Shown here: piece by piece, positions 24,855-32,560 of the stretch
Layout: each line of letters starts with the position of its first letter
How positions within the stretch are numbered: position 1 is the first letter of the stretch
Virus record (IMG/VR): IMGVR_UViG_3300004807_000007
Location: 1-36,144 of that record
Reading direction: 5' to 3' (one strand)
Length of the DNA stretch: 36,144 nt
Source: a virus
Notes under the pieces: generated by a model
The model's database searches: none
Told to the model about the DNA's origin: nothing
The model's input: the letters and a program-made list of their open reading frames with translations, nothing else
Program-made: the position numbers and the translations under genes

Positions 24855-24889
24855 ACGAGTTAAATACATAATAGACAAGGATAAGAATT

Positions 24890-25630
24890 ATGAGTTATAA
24901 TCAGGGTAAAACAAGTAGCAGTGGATCAACTTCTACTAGCCCAACAATCAGCGGAACACAAAGTCAATATTTAGGCAATCAGGCCGCTGTTGGTACACAG
25001 GCTATGCAGGGTCTAAGCAATTTATTAGGTAGTGCTACAGACCTGTATAACCAAAGTGCTGGTGGTGTTAACAACGCCGCAACCAATTATGCTCAAACAG
25101 GTAATGCTATTAGTCAAAACCTAGGACAAGGTGGTGCTGGTGCTTATGCTACTGGTATCAATGCCCTAAGCAATATCAGCAATCCTGCTTATCAACAAGC
25201 AGAAATTAATGCGGCCTTGATCCCCGCACAACAACAATACGCACAAAACTTAGCCGCACAAGGCGCACAGTTTGGTGGAGCTGGACAAATGGGATCAGCA
25301 CGTCAGGCCTTAGCTGGACAACAACTAGCTGGTCAAAACCAATTAAACCAACAACAAGCTGTTGCCAATGTATTAAACAACATTACAAACCAACAATTAA
25401 CAGCAGGACAAGCACTTACTGGCGCTGGCGTGTCAGGTGGACAACTTGGCCTACAAGGAGCACAGGCTGGCATTACTGCAAGTCAATTGCCAATGCAATA
25501 CTTACAAAACCTGGGCAATTTATATGGTGGCATTTATGGACAGGTCAATCCAAGTTTTGCTGGTACTATTGGTCAAACTACACAAACAGGTCAGGCAGGT
25601 AATACTACAAACGCTGGCATACAAATTTAA
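24890..25630 (+). CDS. Gln/Ala/Gly-rich internal virion-type protein, 246 aa
   Basis: Protein of 246 residues rich in Gln, Ala, Gly, Asn and Leu, helical in the centre (EINAALIPAQQQYAQNLAAQ, then RQALAGQQLAGQNQLNQQQA). It begins MSYNQGKTSSSG, loosely like the MSQGKL starts at 1288 and 23907. Proteins with this composition just before a transglycosylase-bearing ejection protein are common in short-tailed phages and are taken as DNA-ejection proteins; here that is inference. ACAAGGATAAGAATT precedes the ATG. Confidence 0.7.
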   Translation: MSYNQGKTSSSGSTSTSPTISGTQSQYLGNQAAVGTQAMQGLSNLLGSATDLYNQSAGGVNNAATNYAQTGNAISQNLGQGGAGAYATGINALSNISNPAYQQAEINAALIPAQQQYAQNLAAQGAQFGGAGQMGSARQALAGQQLAGQNQLNQQQAVANVLNNITNQQLTAGQALTGAGVSGGQLGLQGAQAGITASQLPMQYLQNLGNLYGGIYGQVNPSFAGTIGQTTQTGQAGNTTNAGIQI

Positions 25631-25639
25631 GGACCTACG

Positions 25640-28165
25640 ATGGGAATTTTAACTTCATACATAGGCAACCAAATGGGCAACAACCCAAGTAATGCCAGTG
25701 ACTTTTTAAGCAATTACTTTGGTCAACGTCTTGCCAATGACAACAATACAAATCCACAGGCTAATGTAACACCACAATCAACAACTATCAGTTACAATTC
25801 AGATGGTAGTGCTGATGTTACACATAAACAAACTATTCAAAAGGATAGTGCGGTTCCTGGCACAGCGCCACAACCACAAGTGCAAGCGCCACAGTTTATT
25901 AACTTGGCTAATAGTGCTGGTCCTAATGTTAACTATCAACCGCCAGCACCTGCTGTTCCTGTGCAAGGAACACAACCATTACAAAATGCTACACAGGCTG
26001 CCGTGCCTGCTCCTGTAGCACCACAACCTTATCAACCACCACAGGCACCACAAGGTGTATTTGGTCGTATGATACAGGCTGAATCAGGTGGACAACAATT
26101 TGGTCCTAATGGACAAATTTTAACAAGTCCAAAAGGCGCACAAGGCATCGCACAAATTATGCCTTCAACAGGTGCCAATCCAGGTTATGGTATTGCTCCT
26201 GCTACGCCACAAGAACTAGCAACACCACAAGGTAATATGTTGTTTGGTCAACGTTACTTTGAAGGTATGTATAACAAATTTGGACAAGATCCAGAAAAGG
26301 CCGCTGCCGCTTATAACGCAGGCCCTGGTACTATTGAAAAGGCTATGCGTCAGGCAGATGCTCAAGGTGGTACTTGGAAAGATTATATTCCAGATGAAAC
26401 TAAAAAGTATCTAGCCAAAGTCATTCCAGCAGGCGAAGAAACTAAAAAGAAATTTGGTCCAATGTTAGCTATGGCTGACACAGGCACACGCACTGACGTG
26501 GGTATGAATCCAGAGGAACAAATTATTCACCATATGGTGTTAAACAGTAAAGATGTAAATGCTTTAGGTATGGGCACTTATGCTGGCGATCATTTAATTG
26601 ATCCTGCTACTAAAAAGGCCTATGCGGATCAACACGCTACTGTTTTACAACAAAATAAAATGGAAAAAGATGCTGAAGTACGAGCACAAAACATTGTTGC
26701 TGATGGCGGCGTTGGTCTACAACGTGCTCTTAAAGATGATTCAGAAGAAGGCAGTTATCTAAAAGCCTATCTGTTCCAGCGTCTTGGCCTACACGACCTG
26801 GCCAAAAACGAACAACAAAAATTAGGTGCTGGTGATCAATGGGCACAAACAATGATTAATGGCACACCTGCTTGGGTCAAGTTCAATGGCCAAGGCGCAC
26901 CTGTTAAAGGTTATACAGCTGAAGGCGAATTGTCTGGCAAAGATTTGATTAACACTATGAATATGAAAGGTGTTACTCAGCACACAGGTAAAATGCAAGA
27001 CGTTACCACAGGCGAAATTTATTACGAACAAACAACCCCATTTGGTCCACGCTTAGTTGACAACCAAGGTAAAGTATACAGTGGTTCTAGCGCCAACTTA
27101 CGTGCTTACGGTATTGGTTCAGACGTAGCGACGAAAAATATTATACAATTACAGACCTTACGTAATAGATTGCTTAACGAACCAGCTATTAATCAGGCCA
27201 ATTTCTTGGCTAAGTTTAATGCTGAAAATGGCACAAACTATACATTACCACAGGTAATTAACAGTCAGGCTCCAATGACAGCGGCTCCTAATCAGGCTCC
27301 TATCACTGGCGCACAACCAGCTCCAGCCGCACCTACAGCTCCTACACAAGGTGGTCCAGCAGTTCCACAAGCGGCACCACAGCCAGCTCCTGCGGCAGGT
27401 CCAGCTGTTCCAGGCCAGGTACCACAGGCAGCTCCTGCGCCTGTTACAACAGGCCAAACACAACCAGGACGTGGTCCAAGTCCTACACCTGGAATGCCAG
27501 GTACCAAACCACCTCCTGTTCCTTATGCCAATGAATCGCCTGCGGCATTTGCGGCACGTAAGAAATTGTATGATGAAGAAATGGGCAAGGTTGCCGCTGA
27601 AGTTGGTGAACTTAAAACCAAGTTTCCTGATTATCAAGCGCAGGTTGATAAAACATTACGCACAATTGATGATGTATTATATTACACTGATCCTAAGACA
27701 GGCAAAGTTGATTATTCAAAACCAAATCCAGGTTTTGAAACCAACGTTGGCTTAAAAGGCATTACAGGTTATTTACAAATACCAGGAACAGCCGCACGTG
27801 ATTGGCAGAGCAAATACAAACAACTTACTGGCGAAACATTCTTGTCAGCATTTAACAGCCTACGTGGAGGCGGTGCTATCAGTGATCGCGAAGGTAATGC
27901 CGCAACTGAAGCACAAGCCGCACTAAAAGATCCAGGCATTAGCGAAGAAGAATTTAAGCGTAATGCTAAGATTCTTGAAGATACACTCAAACGTGGTATC
28001 AATCGTGCTCGCTTGAAGATTGGTCAACAACCTGACACCAAGTATATGCTAGGTGATCAAAAGCCAGAAGAGAAAAAGAAAGCCTATGAATGGGCTATGG
28101 GACATCCACAAGATCCACGCAGTCGTGATATCTTAGACAGACTAGGACTAGTGATCAATGAATGA
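25640..28165 (+). CDS. Internal virion / ejection protein with lytic transglycosylase domain, 841 aa
   Basis: Large protein likely injected with the DNA and able to open the peptidoglycan. Residues about 137-260 form a soluble lytic transglycosylase domain: MIQAESGGQQFGPNG with catalytic Glu148, GAQGIAQIMPSTG, and AAAYNAGPG (221-229). A Pro/Ala/Gln-rich linker follows at about 540-635, then a C-terminal helical region with FLSAFNSLRGGGAISDREGN typical of ejection proteins (about 733-752). It is the only peptidoglycan-cleaving domain I can recognise in the window. AAGGACC precedes the ATG. It overlaps the next gene by eight bases. Confidence 0.88.
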   Translation: MGILTSYIGNQMGNNPSNASDFLSNYFGQRLANDNNTNPQANVTPQSTTISYNSDGSADVTHKQTIQKDSAVPGTAPQPQVQAPQFINLANSAGPNVNYQPPAPAVPVQGTQPLQNATQAAVPAPVAPQPYQPPQAPQGVFGRMIQAESGGQQFGPNGQILTSPKGAQGIAQIMPSTGANPGYGIAPATPQELATPQGNMLFGQRYFEGMYNKFGQDPEKAAAAYNAGPGTIEKAMRQADAQGGTWKDYIPDETKKYLAKVIPAGEETKKKFGPMLAMADTGTRTDVGMNPEEQIIHHMVLNSKDVNALGMGTYAGDHLIDPATKKAYADQHATVLQQNKMEKDAEVRAQNIVADGGVGLQRALKDDSEEGSYLKAYLFQRLGLHDLAKNEQQKLGAGDQWAQTMINGTPAWVKFNGQGAPVKGYTAEGELSGKDLINTMNMKGVTQHTGKMQDVTTGEIYYEQTTPFGPRLVDNQGKVYSGSSANLRAYGIGSDVATKNIIQLQTLRNRLLNEPAINQANFLAKFNAENGTNYTLPQVINSQAPMTAAPNQAPITGAQPAPAAPTAPTQGGPAVPQAAPQPAPAAGPAVPGQVPQAAPAPVTTGQTQPGRGPSPTPGMPGTKPPPVPYANESPAAFAARKKLYDEEMGKVAAEVGELKTKFPDYQAQVDKTLRTIDDVLYYTDPKTGKVDYSKPNPGFETNVGLKGITGYLQIPGTAARDWQSKYKQLTGETFLSAFNSLRGGGAISDREGNAATEAQAALKDPGISEEEFKRNAKILEDTLKRGINRARLKIGQQPDTKYMLGDQKPEEKKKAYEWAMGHPQDPRSRDILDRLGLVINE

Positions 28166-29168
28166 TTTTGATCCAGATGCATTCCTAAGTGGTGCACCTG
28201 CCACACCTCAAACTGCTGTCAAAGCTGAAAAGCCTGCCAGCGATTTTGATCCAGATGCGTTTTTAGGTGAAACTAAAACGCAGGCGGAAGCCACACAAAC
28301 ACAACAGTTCAAACCAGAAGGTCCTGCACCACAAGGTTATGTTTCAGGTCCAGCTGGATACAATTGGCAAGGAATTAAACAAACAGTTAGTCCTTTAGCT
28401 GAAGCGGCCAAAGGTACTGTTGGTGGTTATGTGCGTAATCCTATACAAGGTATTGTTGACGTTGGTGCTATGCATATGGGATTACCTCCCCCTTACGCAA
28501 CCACTGATGCCGCTAAAGGTTTATACAATACGTACAATGCTGCCAAAACAGCTATGAATACCGCACAAGGTCTAGCAAGTAAAATTGCTGAAACACCAGG
28601 TGTTGAAACTGCGTTTAACAAACTTATTGATTCATTACCTAAAGCAGAAGCATTACGTATGAATGATCTTATTAATAAGCGTGGTGCACAAGGTCTTAAA
28701 GAATTTATTGATTCATCCAGTGATGCTATTAAAGCTATGCCAGAAGTTAAAGAACTATCAGGTATGGTTCCAAGTCGTATGGCACAGGCAGGCAAAGTTG
28801 TTGCTCCAGTGTTACGAACAGCAGGCAAAGTTTTAGGCCCAGCAGGCTTGGCAATGAACGCATATGATGCCAGTCAATACGCACAGGCCGCTGAATTAGG
28901 CAAACGTCTTGCTGAAGGCCAAGGTGGCATAGCACAACAAGCATTCCGTAATGTACAGCACAATATGGGTAGCCAATATCAACTGCAACCACAAGAAGCG
29001 GCTAATGTTTTAGCATCTGGTGATCAGGCAACGATAAATTTATATGGCGGTCCTCAAAGATTAAATCAAATCGCTGGAGGCCAAAGTCCAAGTGCTCCTC
29101 CTACTTCAACTAATTTTATTGAACGTATGAAGGCAATAGCACATCAATATGGAATGATTAAACAATGA
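28158..29168 (+). CDS. Probable ejection / internal virion protein, 336 aa
   Basis: Protein of 336 residues. The N-terminus carries DFDPDAFL twice (residues 3-10 and 28-35), a motif often seen at the start of phage internal or ejection proteins. A Gly/Ala-rich helical middle (LRTAGKVLGPAGLAMNAYDA, about 227-246) could interact with membranes. The C-terminus is Pro/Ser-rich and then helical. It overlaps the transglycosylase protein by eight bases and the Dps-like gene by four, so it is part of one late transcript. Function is inferred from neighbours. Confidence 0.72.
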   Translation: MNDFDPDAFLSGAPATPQTAVKAEKPASDFDPDAFLGETKTQAEATQTQQFKPEGPAPQGYVSGPAGYNWQGIKQTVSPLAEAAKGTVGGYVRNPIQGIVDVGAMHMGLPPPYATTDAAKGLYNTYNAAKTAMNTAQGLASKIAETPGVETAFNKLIDSLPKAEALRMNDLINKRGAQGLKEFIDSSSDAIKAMPEVKELSGMVPSRMAQAGKVVAPVLRTAGKVLGPAGLAMNAYDASQYAQAAELGKRLAEGQGGIAQQAFRNVQHNMGSQYQLQPQEAANVLASGDQATINLYGGPQRLNQIAGGQSPSAPPTSTNFIERMKAIAHQYGMIKQ

Positions 29169-29647
29169 CATTAAAAACCTTACACGATACACTAGAACGA
29201 GTTTATGCCAGTAACTTTGTAGCATACCAACGTGCTCACGCCAGCCATATGAACATACGTGGACGCAATTTTATGAGCGATCATAAGTTGTTAAAACATA
29301 TCTATCAATACTTAGAAAACAATGTAGATGTCTTAGGCGAAGAAATACAGGCCTGTGGTGTTGGTCGTGTGCCAGAAACCATTGATATGATTTTGACTTT
29401 GAGTGCCATTGAAGATACAATGACAGAAATGGATGCTAATAGCCTATTAATGGATACTTTAGACAATCTATATAAAATGATTGATCTATATCACGAAATG
29501 GACCAAGCAGGCATTGAAGCCAACTATCCTGATGTTTGTAATATGGCCGCTGATCATATTCAAAAGATTGCTACTTTCTGTTGGAAGATTGAAGCCACAT
29601 TAGAAATAGAAGGTCGCCATACTGATAGAGGACGTCGCAGTGAGTAA
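29165..29647 (+). CDS. Dps-like miniferritin, 160 aa
   Basis: Dps proteins form 12-subunit shells that oxidise and store iron and often bind DNA. The helix A to B part (AYQRAHASHMNIRGRNFMSD) aligns without gaps to the Dps motif HWN.RG.NF...H. Compared with E. coli Dps, His51, His63, Asp78 and Glu82 of the ferroxidase site match His28, His40, Asp55 and Glu59; Asp67 is replaced by Lys44. Length (160) is normal. The C-terminus is basic (GRHTDRGRRSE); there is no Lys-rich N-terminal tail. The alignment was done by eye. It overlaps the ejection-protein gene by four bases and belongs to the late transcript, so it may be in the virion or act late in the cell. Confidence 0.75.
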   Translation: MTLKTLHDTLERVYASNFVAYQRAHASHMNIRGRNFMSDHKLLKHIYQYLENNVDVLGEEIQACGVGRVPETIDMILTLSAIEDTMTEMDANSLLMDTLDNLYKMIDLYHEMDQAGIEANYPDVCNMAADHIQKIATFCWKIEATLEIEGRHTDRGRRSE

Positions 29648-29813
29648 AGTATTAGAACTTTACAAATTTGAAGATCACATACGTGATTGTGATCAACGTT
29701 ATCGCGATTTAGAAAAGAAAATAGACGCCGTGGATGAGCGTCTATTGCGTTTAGAATTACTGTGCCTAGATATTAAAAATATTGTCAGTAATTCTCATTA
29801 TAAAACTTCTTAA
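29640..29813 (+). CDS. Coiled-coil protein, 57 aa, GTG start
   Basis: Starts with GTG at 29640, overlapping the Dps-like gene by eight bases (GTGAGTAA). It codes for MSKVLELYKFEDHIRDCDQR, then a heptad-patterned helix (LEKKIDAVDERLLRLELLCL) and a short tail. No membrane segment, so it is not a holin. The last 29 bases overlap the 3' end of the opposite-strand gene at 29785. Likely the final gene of the late plus-strand transcript. Confidence 0.65.
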   Translation: MSKVLELYKFEDHIRDCDQRYRDLEKKIDAVDERLLRLELLCLDIKNIVSNSHYKTS

Positions 29814-30048
29814 TTGCTAGTATTAGGCCAGCAAGTTCAAACTGGCCACCTTCTACTCCAACTCCATTTTCCAACATTTCAATTTCCACTCTGTCTGGAT
29901 AGTCTGGATCTGTTGTTATTCTAACATCGTATAAGTCCATAGTTCGTCCTTTTATACCTTCATTTAACCAAGCAACCATTTGTTTGTTTTTCTTTTCTTC
30001 TATGTAGGCCGCCTTTTGTCTAGCGGCTACTTCTTTTATATTATTCAT
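29785..30048 (-). CDS. Small unknown protein, last gene of the minus-strand operon, 87 aa
   Basis: Eighty-seven residues: a basic helical start (NNIKEVAARQKAAYIEEKKN), a beta-type middle (YDVRITTDPDYPDRVEIEML) and a helical end. No family recognised. The start overlaps the methyltransferase stop by four bases (ATGA), so it is translated with it. Its end overlaps the plus-strand gene at 29640 tail to tail by 29 bases. Confidence 0.7.
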   Translation of the reverse strand: MNNIKEVAARQKAAYIEEKKNKQMVAWLNEGIKGRTMDLYDVRITTDPDYPDRVEIEMLENGVGVEGGQFELAGLILAIKKFYNENY

Positions 30049-30746
30049 TTGTAAGCAAATATTTGATCGTGTATAATAGCCTGTACCTGGTAACCTACTC
30101 CACGTAAACGTTGCATTAAAATTTGTCTATTTTTTTCTAAGTTACCAGGCCAAGGTTCATCTGCACGACTAGTTTGATGTACTTCAATAAACCAACTGTC
30201 AACACGATCTGCTACTTCACGTAAACGCAATATATCTAATGCTAACATTTCGCTGCCTTCAATATCACATTTGACGAAATCTACGTGGTCTACATTTAGT
30301 TCATCCAAAATAGTTTTAATTGTTTTGGCAGGTACAGTAATACATTCACCAGACTGGTTAACAGTCAAACTGTTAATAGTTGGATTATTGTGTACATAAA
30401 AATCTACTGTGCCATCTTTGAATGCCAGTGCGGCTTCAACTATTTCTATGCGAGTTCCCACTAACCGTTTAAGAATGCGTAAAGTAGCAGGTGTTGGTTC
30501 AACAGCAATAATTCTACTAGCACTATCTTGTGCATACAAACTAAACAGACCAATATTAGCACCAATGTCTACAATGACCAAATTGTTTTTGTCAGCCAAC
30601 ACAGCATTGTATAAACCTTCTGTATTAATTTGATTAACAATAATATCAGTCATTGTTTCTTGTGGCCTAGCAAACCAATCTGCCACCGCAGGATCTGATA
30701 AATCTAATTCAATTTCACGACCCTTGGTTGTAATAATTTTAGTCAT
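30045..30746 (-). CDS. FkbM-family SAM-dependent methyltransferase, 233 aa
   Basis: FkbM-type enzymes transfer a methyl group from S-adenosylmethionine, often to sugars or other small hydroxylated compounds. The SAM site is clear: VIVDIGANIGLFSL (57-70, the glycine-rich loop), then AVEPTPATLRIL (81-92), and the characteristic FVKCDIEGSEML (157-168). Length fits the family. It overlaps the co-chaperonin gene by eight bases and the next gene by four, within a minus-strand operon opposed to all the structural genes, suggesting an accessory, host- or glycan-directed function. The substrate is unknown. Confidence 0.87.
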   Translation of the reverse strand: MTKIITTKGREIELDLSDPAVADWFARPQETMTDIIVNQINTEGLYNAVLADKNNLVIVDIGANIGLFSLYAQDSASRIIAVEPTPATLRILKRLVGTRIEIVEAALAFKDGTVDFYVHNNPTINSLTVNQSGECITVPAKTIKTILDELNVDHVDFVKCDIEGSEMLALDILRLREVADRVDSWFIEVHQTSRADEPWPGNLEKNRQILMQRLRGVGYQVQAIIHDQIFAYK

Positions 30747-31002
30747 CCTTGACTACACCTAAAATATGATCAGCGTGAATAACAAAATATTCTTTGCCGT
30801 TGACTTTGACTTTGATAACATTATTCCAGTTAACCAAAACGTTGGTACCAACAGCAATAGGATTGCTTATAACATCAGGTCCAATGCTGACAATTTTAGC
30901 TAATTCATTTTCATCACTGCGTTGGATAATAATACCACCTGCTGTTTCTTTTGTTTGCCCTAGGGCTTCAATAATATAATTCTTGTTTGCGGCTTCAATC
31001 AT
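30739..31002 (-). CDS. GroES-like co-chaperonin, 87 aa
   Basis: Co-chaperonins cap the GroEL ring. The mobile-loop segment TKETAGGIIIQ (about residues 17-27) matches the ETKSAGGIVL loop of GroES, and the following strands (LAKIVSIGPDVISNPIAVGT, VNGKEYFVIHADHILGVV) match the rest of the fold. It is shorter than GroES (97 residues), mainly because the roof hairpin is reduced. No GroEL is present, so it would have to work with the host GroEL, as T4 gp31 does for folding its capsid protein. It lies one base after the acetyltransferase stop and overlaps the methyltransferase by eight bases. Confidence 0.8.
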   Translation of the reverse strand: MIEAANKNYIIEALGQTKETAGGIIIQRSDENELAKIVSIGPDVISNPIAVGTNVLVNWNNVIKVKVNGKEYFVIHADHILGVVKDD

Positions 31003-31003
31003 T

Positions 31004-31522
31004 TCATTCTCCTATTTTCTTGTAAGCTATGCTACCTCTAACTACGAATCCAAATTGTTCGTGTAATCGCATAAAAGCAGTTTGATCTGCTCTAATGCTA
31101 CTGCTGGTCAATACTGGAATGTTCCAGCATTTACACCAAAAGATCCATTGTTCTAACGTCTGTGCTACTAGTGTTATACGTTGTCTTAGACTCAATGTCA
31201 AGTCTACGTGTGCGAATTCTGCTGTGGCCAGTTCTTCTACAGCATACACAGTATACTTGCCACGTTCAAGCCAGGCCCAGGCAATGACCTTGCCAGTAGT
31301 TTTATCTTTGGCCACTGTGATCAATACCTGGTTAGGTTCAAATGTTTGTTTTAATAATTCTCTATGTATGTGATAGGCCATACGTGGACGATTAGGTTTG
31401 AGTATGCCATCTATTTCTAATTGATAGTTTGCGGCAACCAAATCCAATATGCCTTCAACATCTGTGTGTTGTGCTGGCGACCATTGCCAAGGGTCTGAGT
31501 AAGAGATTGCGTATTTGTTCAT
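31004..31522 (-). CDS. GNAT-type acetyltransferase, 172 aa
   Basis: GNAT enzymes transfer acetyl from acetyl-CoA to amines. The fold is suggested by central strands (QVLITVAKDKTTGKVIAWAW, about 64-83) and by the C-terminal RLHEQFGFVVRGSIAYKKIG (about 152-171), where FGFV and the closing strand are typical. The canonical Q/RxxGxG/A loop is not obvious, so acetyl-CoA binding may be altered. First gene of the minus-strand operon, with AAGGAAATGTA before the ATG and two TATAAATA boxes upstream. The substrate is unknown. Confidence 0.7.
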   Translation of the reverse strand: MNKYAISYSDPWQWSPAQHTDVEGILDLVAANYQLEIDGILKPNRPRMAYHIHRELLKQTFEPNQVLITVAKDKTTGKVIAWAWLERGKYTVYAVEELATAEFAHVDLTLSLRQRITLVAQTLEQWIFWCKCWNIPVLTSSSIRADQTAFMRLHEQFGFVVRGSIAYKKIGE

Positions 31523-31543
31523 TACATTTCCTTGCTATAATTT

Positions 31544-31551
31544 TATTTATA
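31544..31551 (-). promoter_or_regulatory. T4-late promoter consensus TATAAATA (minus strand), proximal
   Basis: Reads TATAAATA on the minus strand (plus strand TATTTATA), 21 bases before the acetyltransferase ATG. It is a perfect match to the T4 late promoter core. The leader would contain the AAGGAA ribosome-binding site. A second copy lies 16 bases further upstream. Confidence 0.55.
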
Positions 31552-31559
31552 CCTTACAA

Positions 31560-31567
31560 TATTTATA
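31560..31567 (-). promoter_or_regulatory. T4-late promoter consensus TATAAATA (minus strand), distal
   Basis: Second perfect TATAAATA on the minus strand. On the plus strand the overlapping sequence reads TATACTAAATA, an 11-base string found again at 32892-32902, so this divergent gap may drive both the minus-strand operon and the HNH gene. Confidence 0.5.
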
Positions 31568-31597
31568 CTAAATAATATTATACACAAAGGAACTGCA

Positions 31598-32206
31598 ATG
31601 GGTTGGACTAAAGGTAAAAAAAGATTAGATTGGGTAGTAGATCGTTGGGTTAACTTGGATCTGTTTTGGAGCAAGCAACAACCTACAGCAACGGGTTGTA
31701 CGGAATGGATTGGAGTAACCAATAACATTGGCTACGGTTTTATTGGATTTGTCTACGCAGAAGGCAAGACCAGTCCTAGCGGACACCGTTCAGGTATGAT
31801 GACAGCACACCGCCTGGCATTTATGGTACACAATGGTCGTGCTCCTACCAAGCGTAATGTAAATCACACGTGCCATAATAAACTGTGTGTAAATCCTGCT
31901 CACCTCACAGAAGGCACACAGCGTGACAAGTTAACAGATATGAAACGTGATGGCATACACGGCGGACCAGCACTGGGATCCAAGCGTGGCAGTTACAATC
32001 GCAAACAAAATCGTGTTTACAAATACACAGAGGAGGACATACAATGGCATCGTACAGCCACCAGTGAAGCCATTGCTGAACGCTATGGCATAAATCTACA
32101 AAAGGCCGCCAGCAAGCGACATCAATTCAGACACGGATATGCTTGGTTGCCAGCACCTCCATATGAACGACTAAAAACAGGTCCCAAGGGCCCACGAAAT
32201 AAATAA
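31598..32206 (+). CDS. HNH endonuclease, probably homing type, 202 aa
   Basis: DNA-cutting enzyme with a His-Asn-His core: AHRLAFMVHNG (His71), then VNHTCHNKLCVNPAHL (88-103) with His90, Cys92, Cys97, Asn99 and His102, the layout of HNH_3-type homing nucleases with a zinc-like Cys pair. The C-terminal third (EEDIQWHRTATSEAIAERYG, about 149-168) looks like a helix-turn-helix DNA-binding part. AAAGGAACTGCA precedes the ATG. Free-standing, between the divergent promoter region and a strong terminator, so it may be a mobile gene or, less likely here, take part in packaging as some phage HNH proteins do. Confidence 0.88.
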   Translation: MGWTKGKKRLDWVVDRWVNLDLFWSKQQPTATGCTEWIGVTNNIGYGFIGFVYAEGKTSPSGHRSGMMTAHRLAFMVHNGRAPTKRNVNHTCHNKLCVNPAHLTEGTQRDKLTDMKRDGIHGGPALGSKRGSYNRKQNRVYKYTEEDIQWHRTATSEAIAERYGINLQKAASKRHQFRHGYAWLPAPPYERLKTGPKGPRNK

Positions 32207-32270
32207 TTGTGTGGGGCATAATATTTCCTGGGTTACCGCCATTACCCTATTTCCTTTTAGGTCCCGCATT

Positions 32271-32308
32271 GAGCCTGGATGCCGTCATTGACATTCAGGC
32301 TCCTTTTT
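32271..32308 (+). terminator. Strong intrinsic terminator after the HNH gene
   Basis: GAGCCTGGATG (32271-32281) pairs with CATTCAGGCTC (32292-32302), eleven pairs with one G-T, a ten-base loop and CTTTTT after the stem. It ends just before the ribosome-binding site of the next gene, so it could also act as an attenuator for that gene. Confidence 0.88.
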
Positions 32309-32320
32309 GAAAGAAATGAA

Positions 32321-32560
32321 ATGACACAACACAAAAGTTTAATACACGTTTTAGAAGATGTAGTCTTGGCCTTAGAAGCAGAAGGTCAAACAGAGCAAGA
32401 CATTTTTAGCCTTGTGAATATGTGCCTGCGTGGTTTTATTAGAGATGGCGAACTTACTGAAGAATACAAAGTTTTGGCACAACAGGCCATTGCTATGCGT
32501 GAAGGTGCTATGAACCGTCCTGTACTGGCAGATAAAAATGGACGTCCATTAGTAGGGTAA
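32321..32560 (+). CDS. Small helical protein, 79 aa, unknown
   Basis: Seventy-nine residues, largely helical (SLIHVLEDVVLALEAEGQTE; EEYKVLAQQAIAMREGAMNR). No family recognised. The ATG at 32321, after AAAGAAATGAA, is preferred over an upstream in-frame ATG at 32279, which would lie inside the terminator stem-loop. The stop codon is part of a long inverted repeat that starts the next non-coding segment. Confidence 0.72.
   Translation: MTQHKSLIHVLEDVVLALEAEGQTEQDIFSLVNMCLRGFIRDGELTEEYKVLAQQAIAMREGAMNRPVLADKNGRPLVG

Noticed and set aside
27245-27637. 130-codon minus-strand frame rich in Cys, Arg and Trp
   Set aside because: Antisense of the Pro/Ala/Gln linker of the ejection protein; no start signals.
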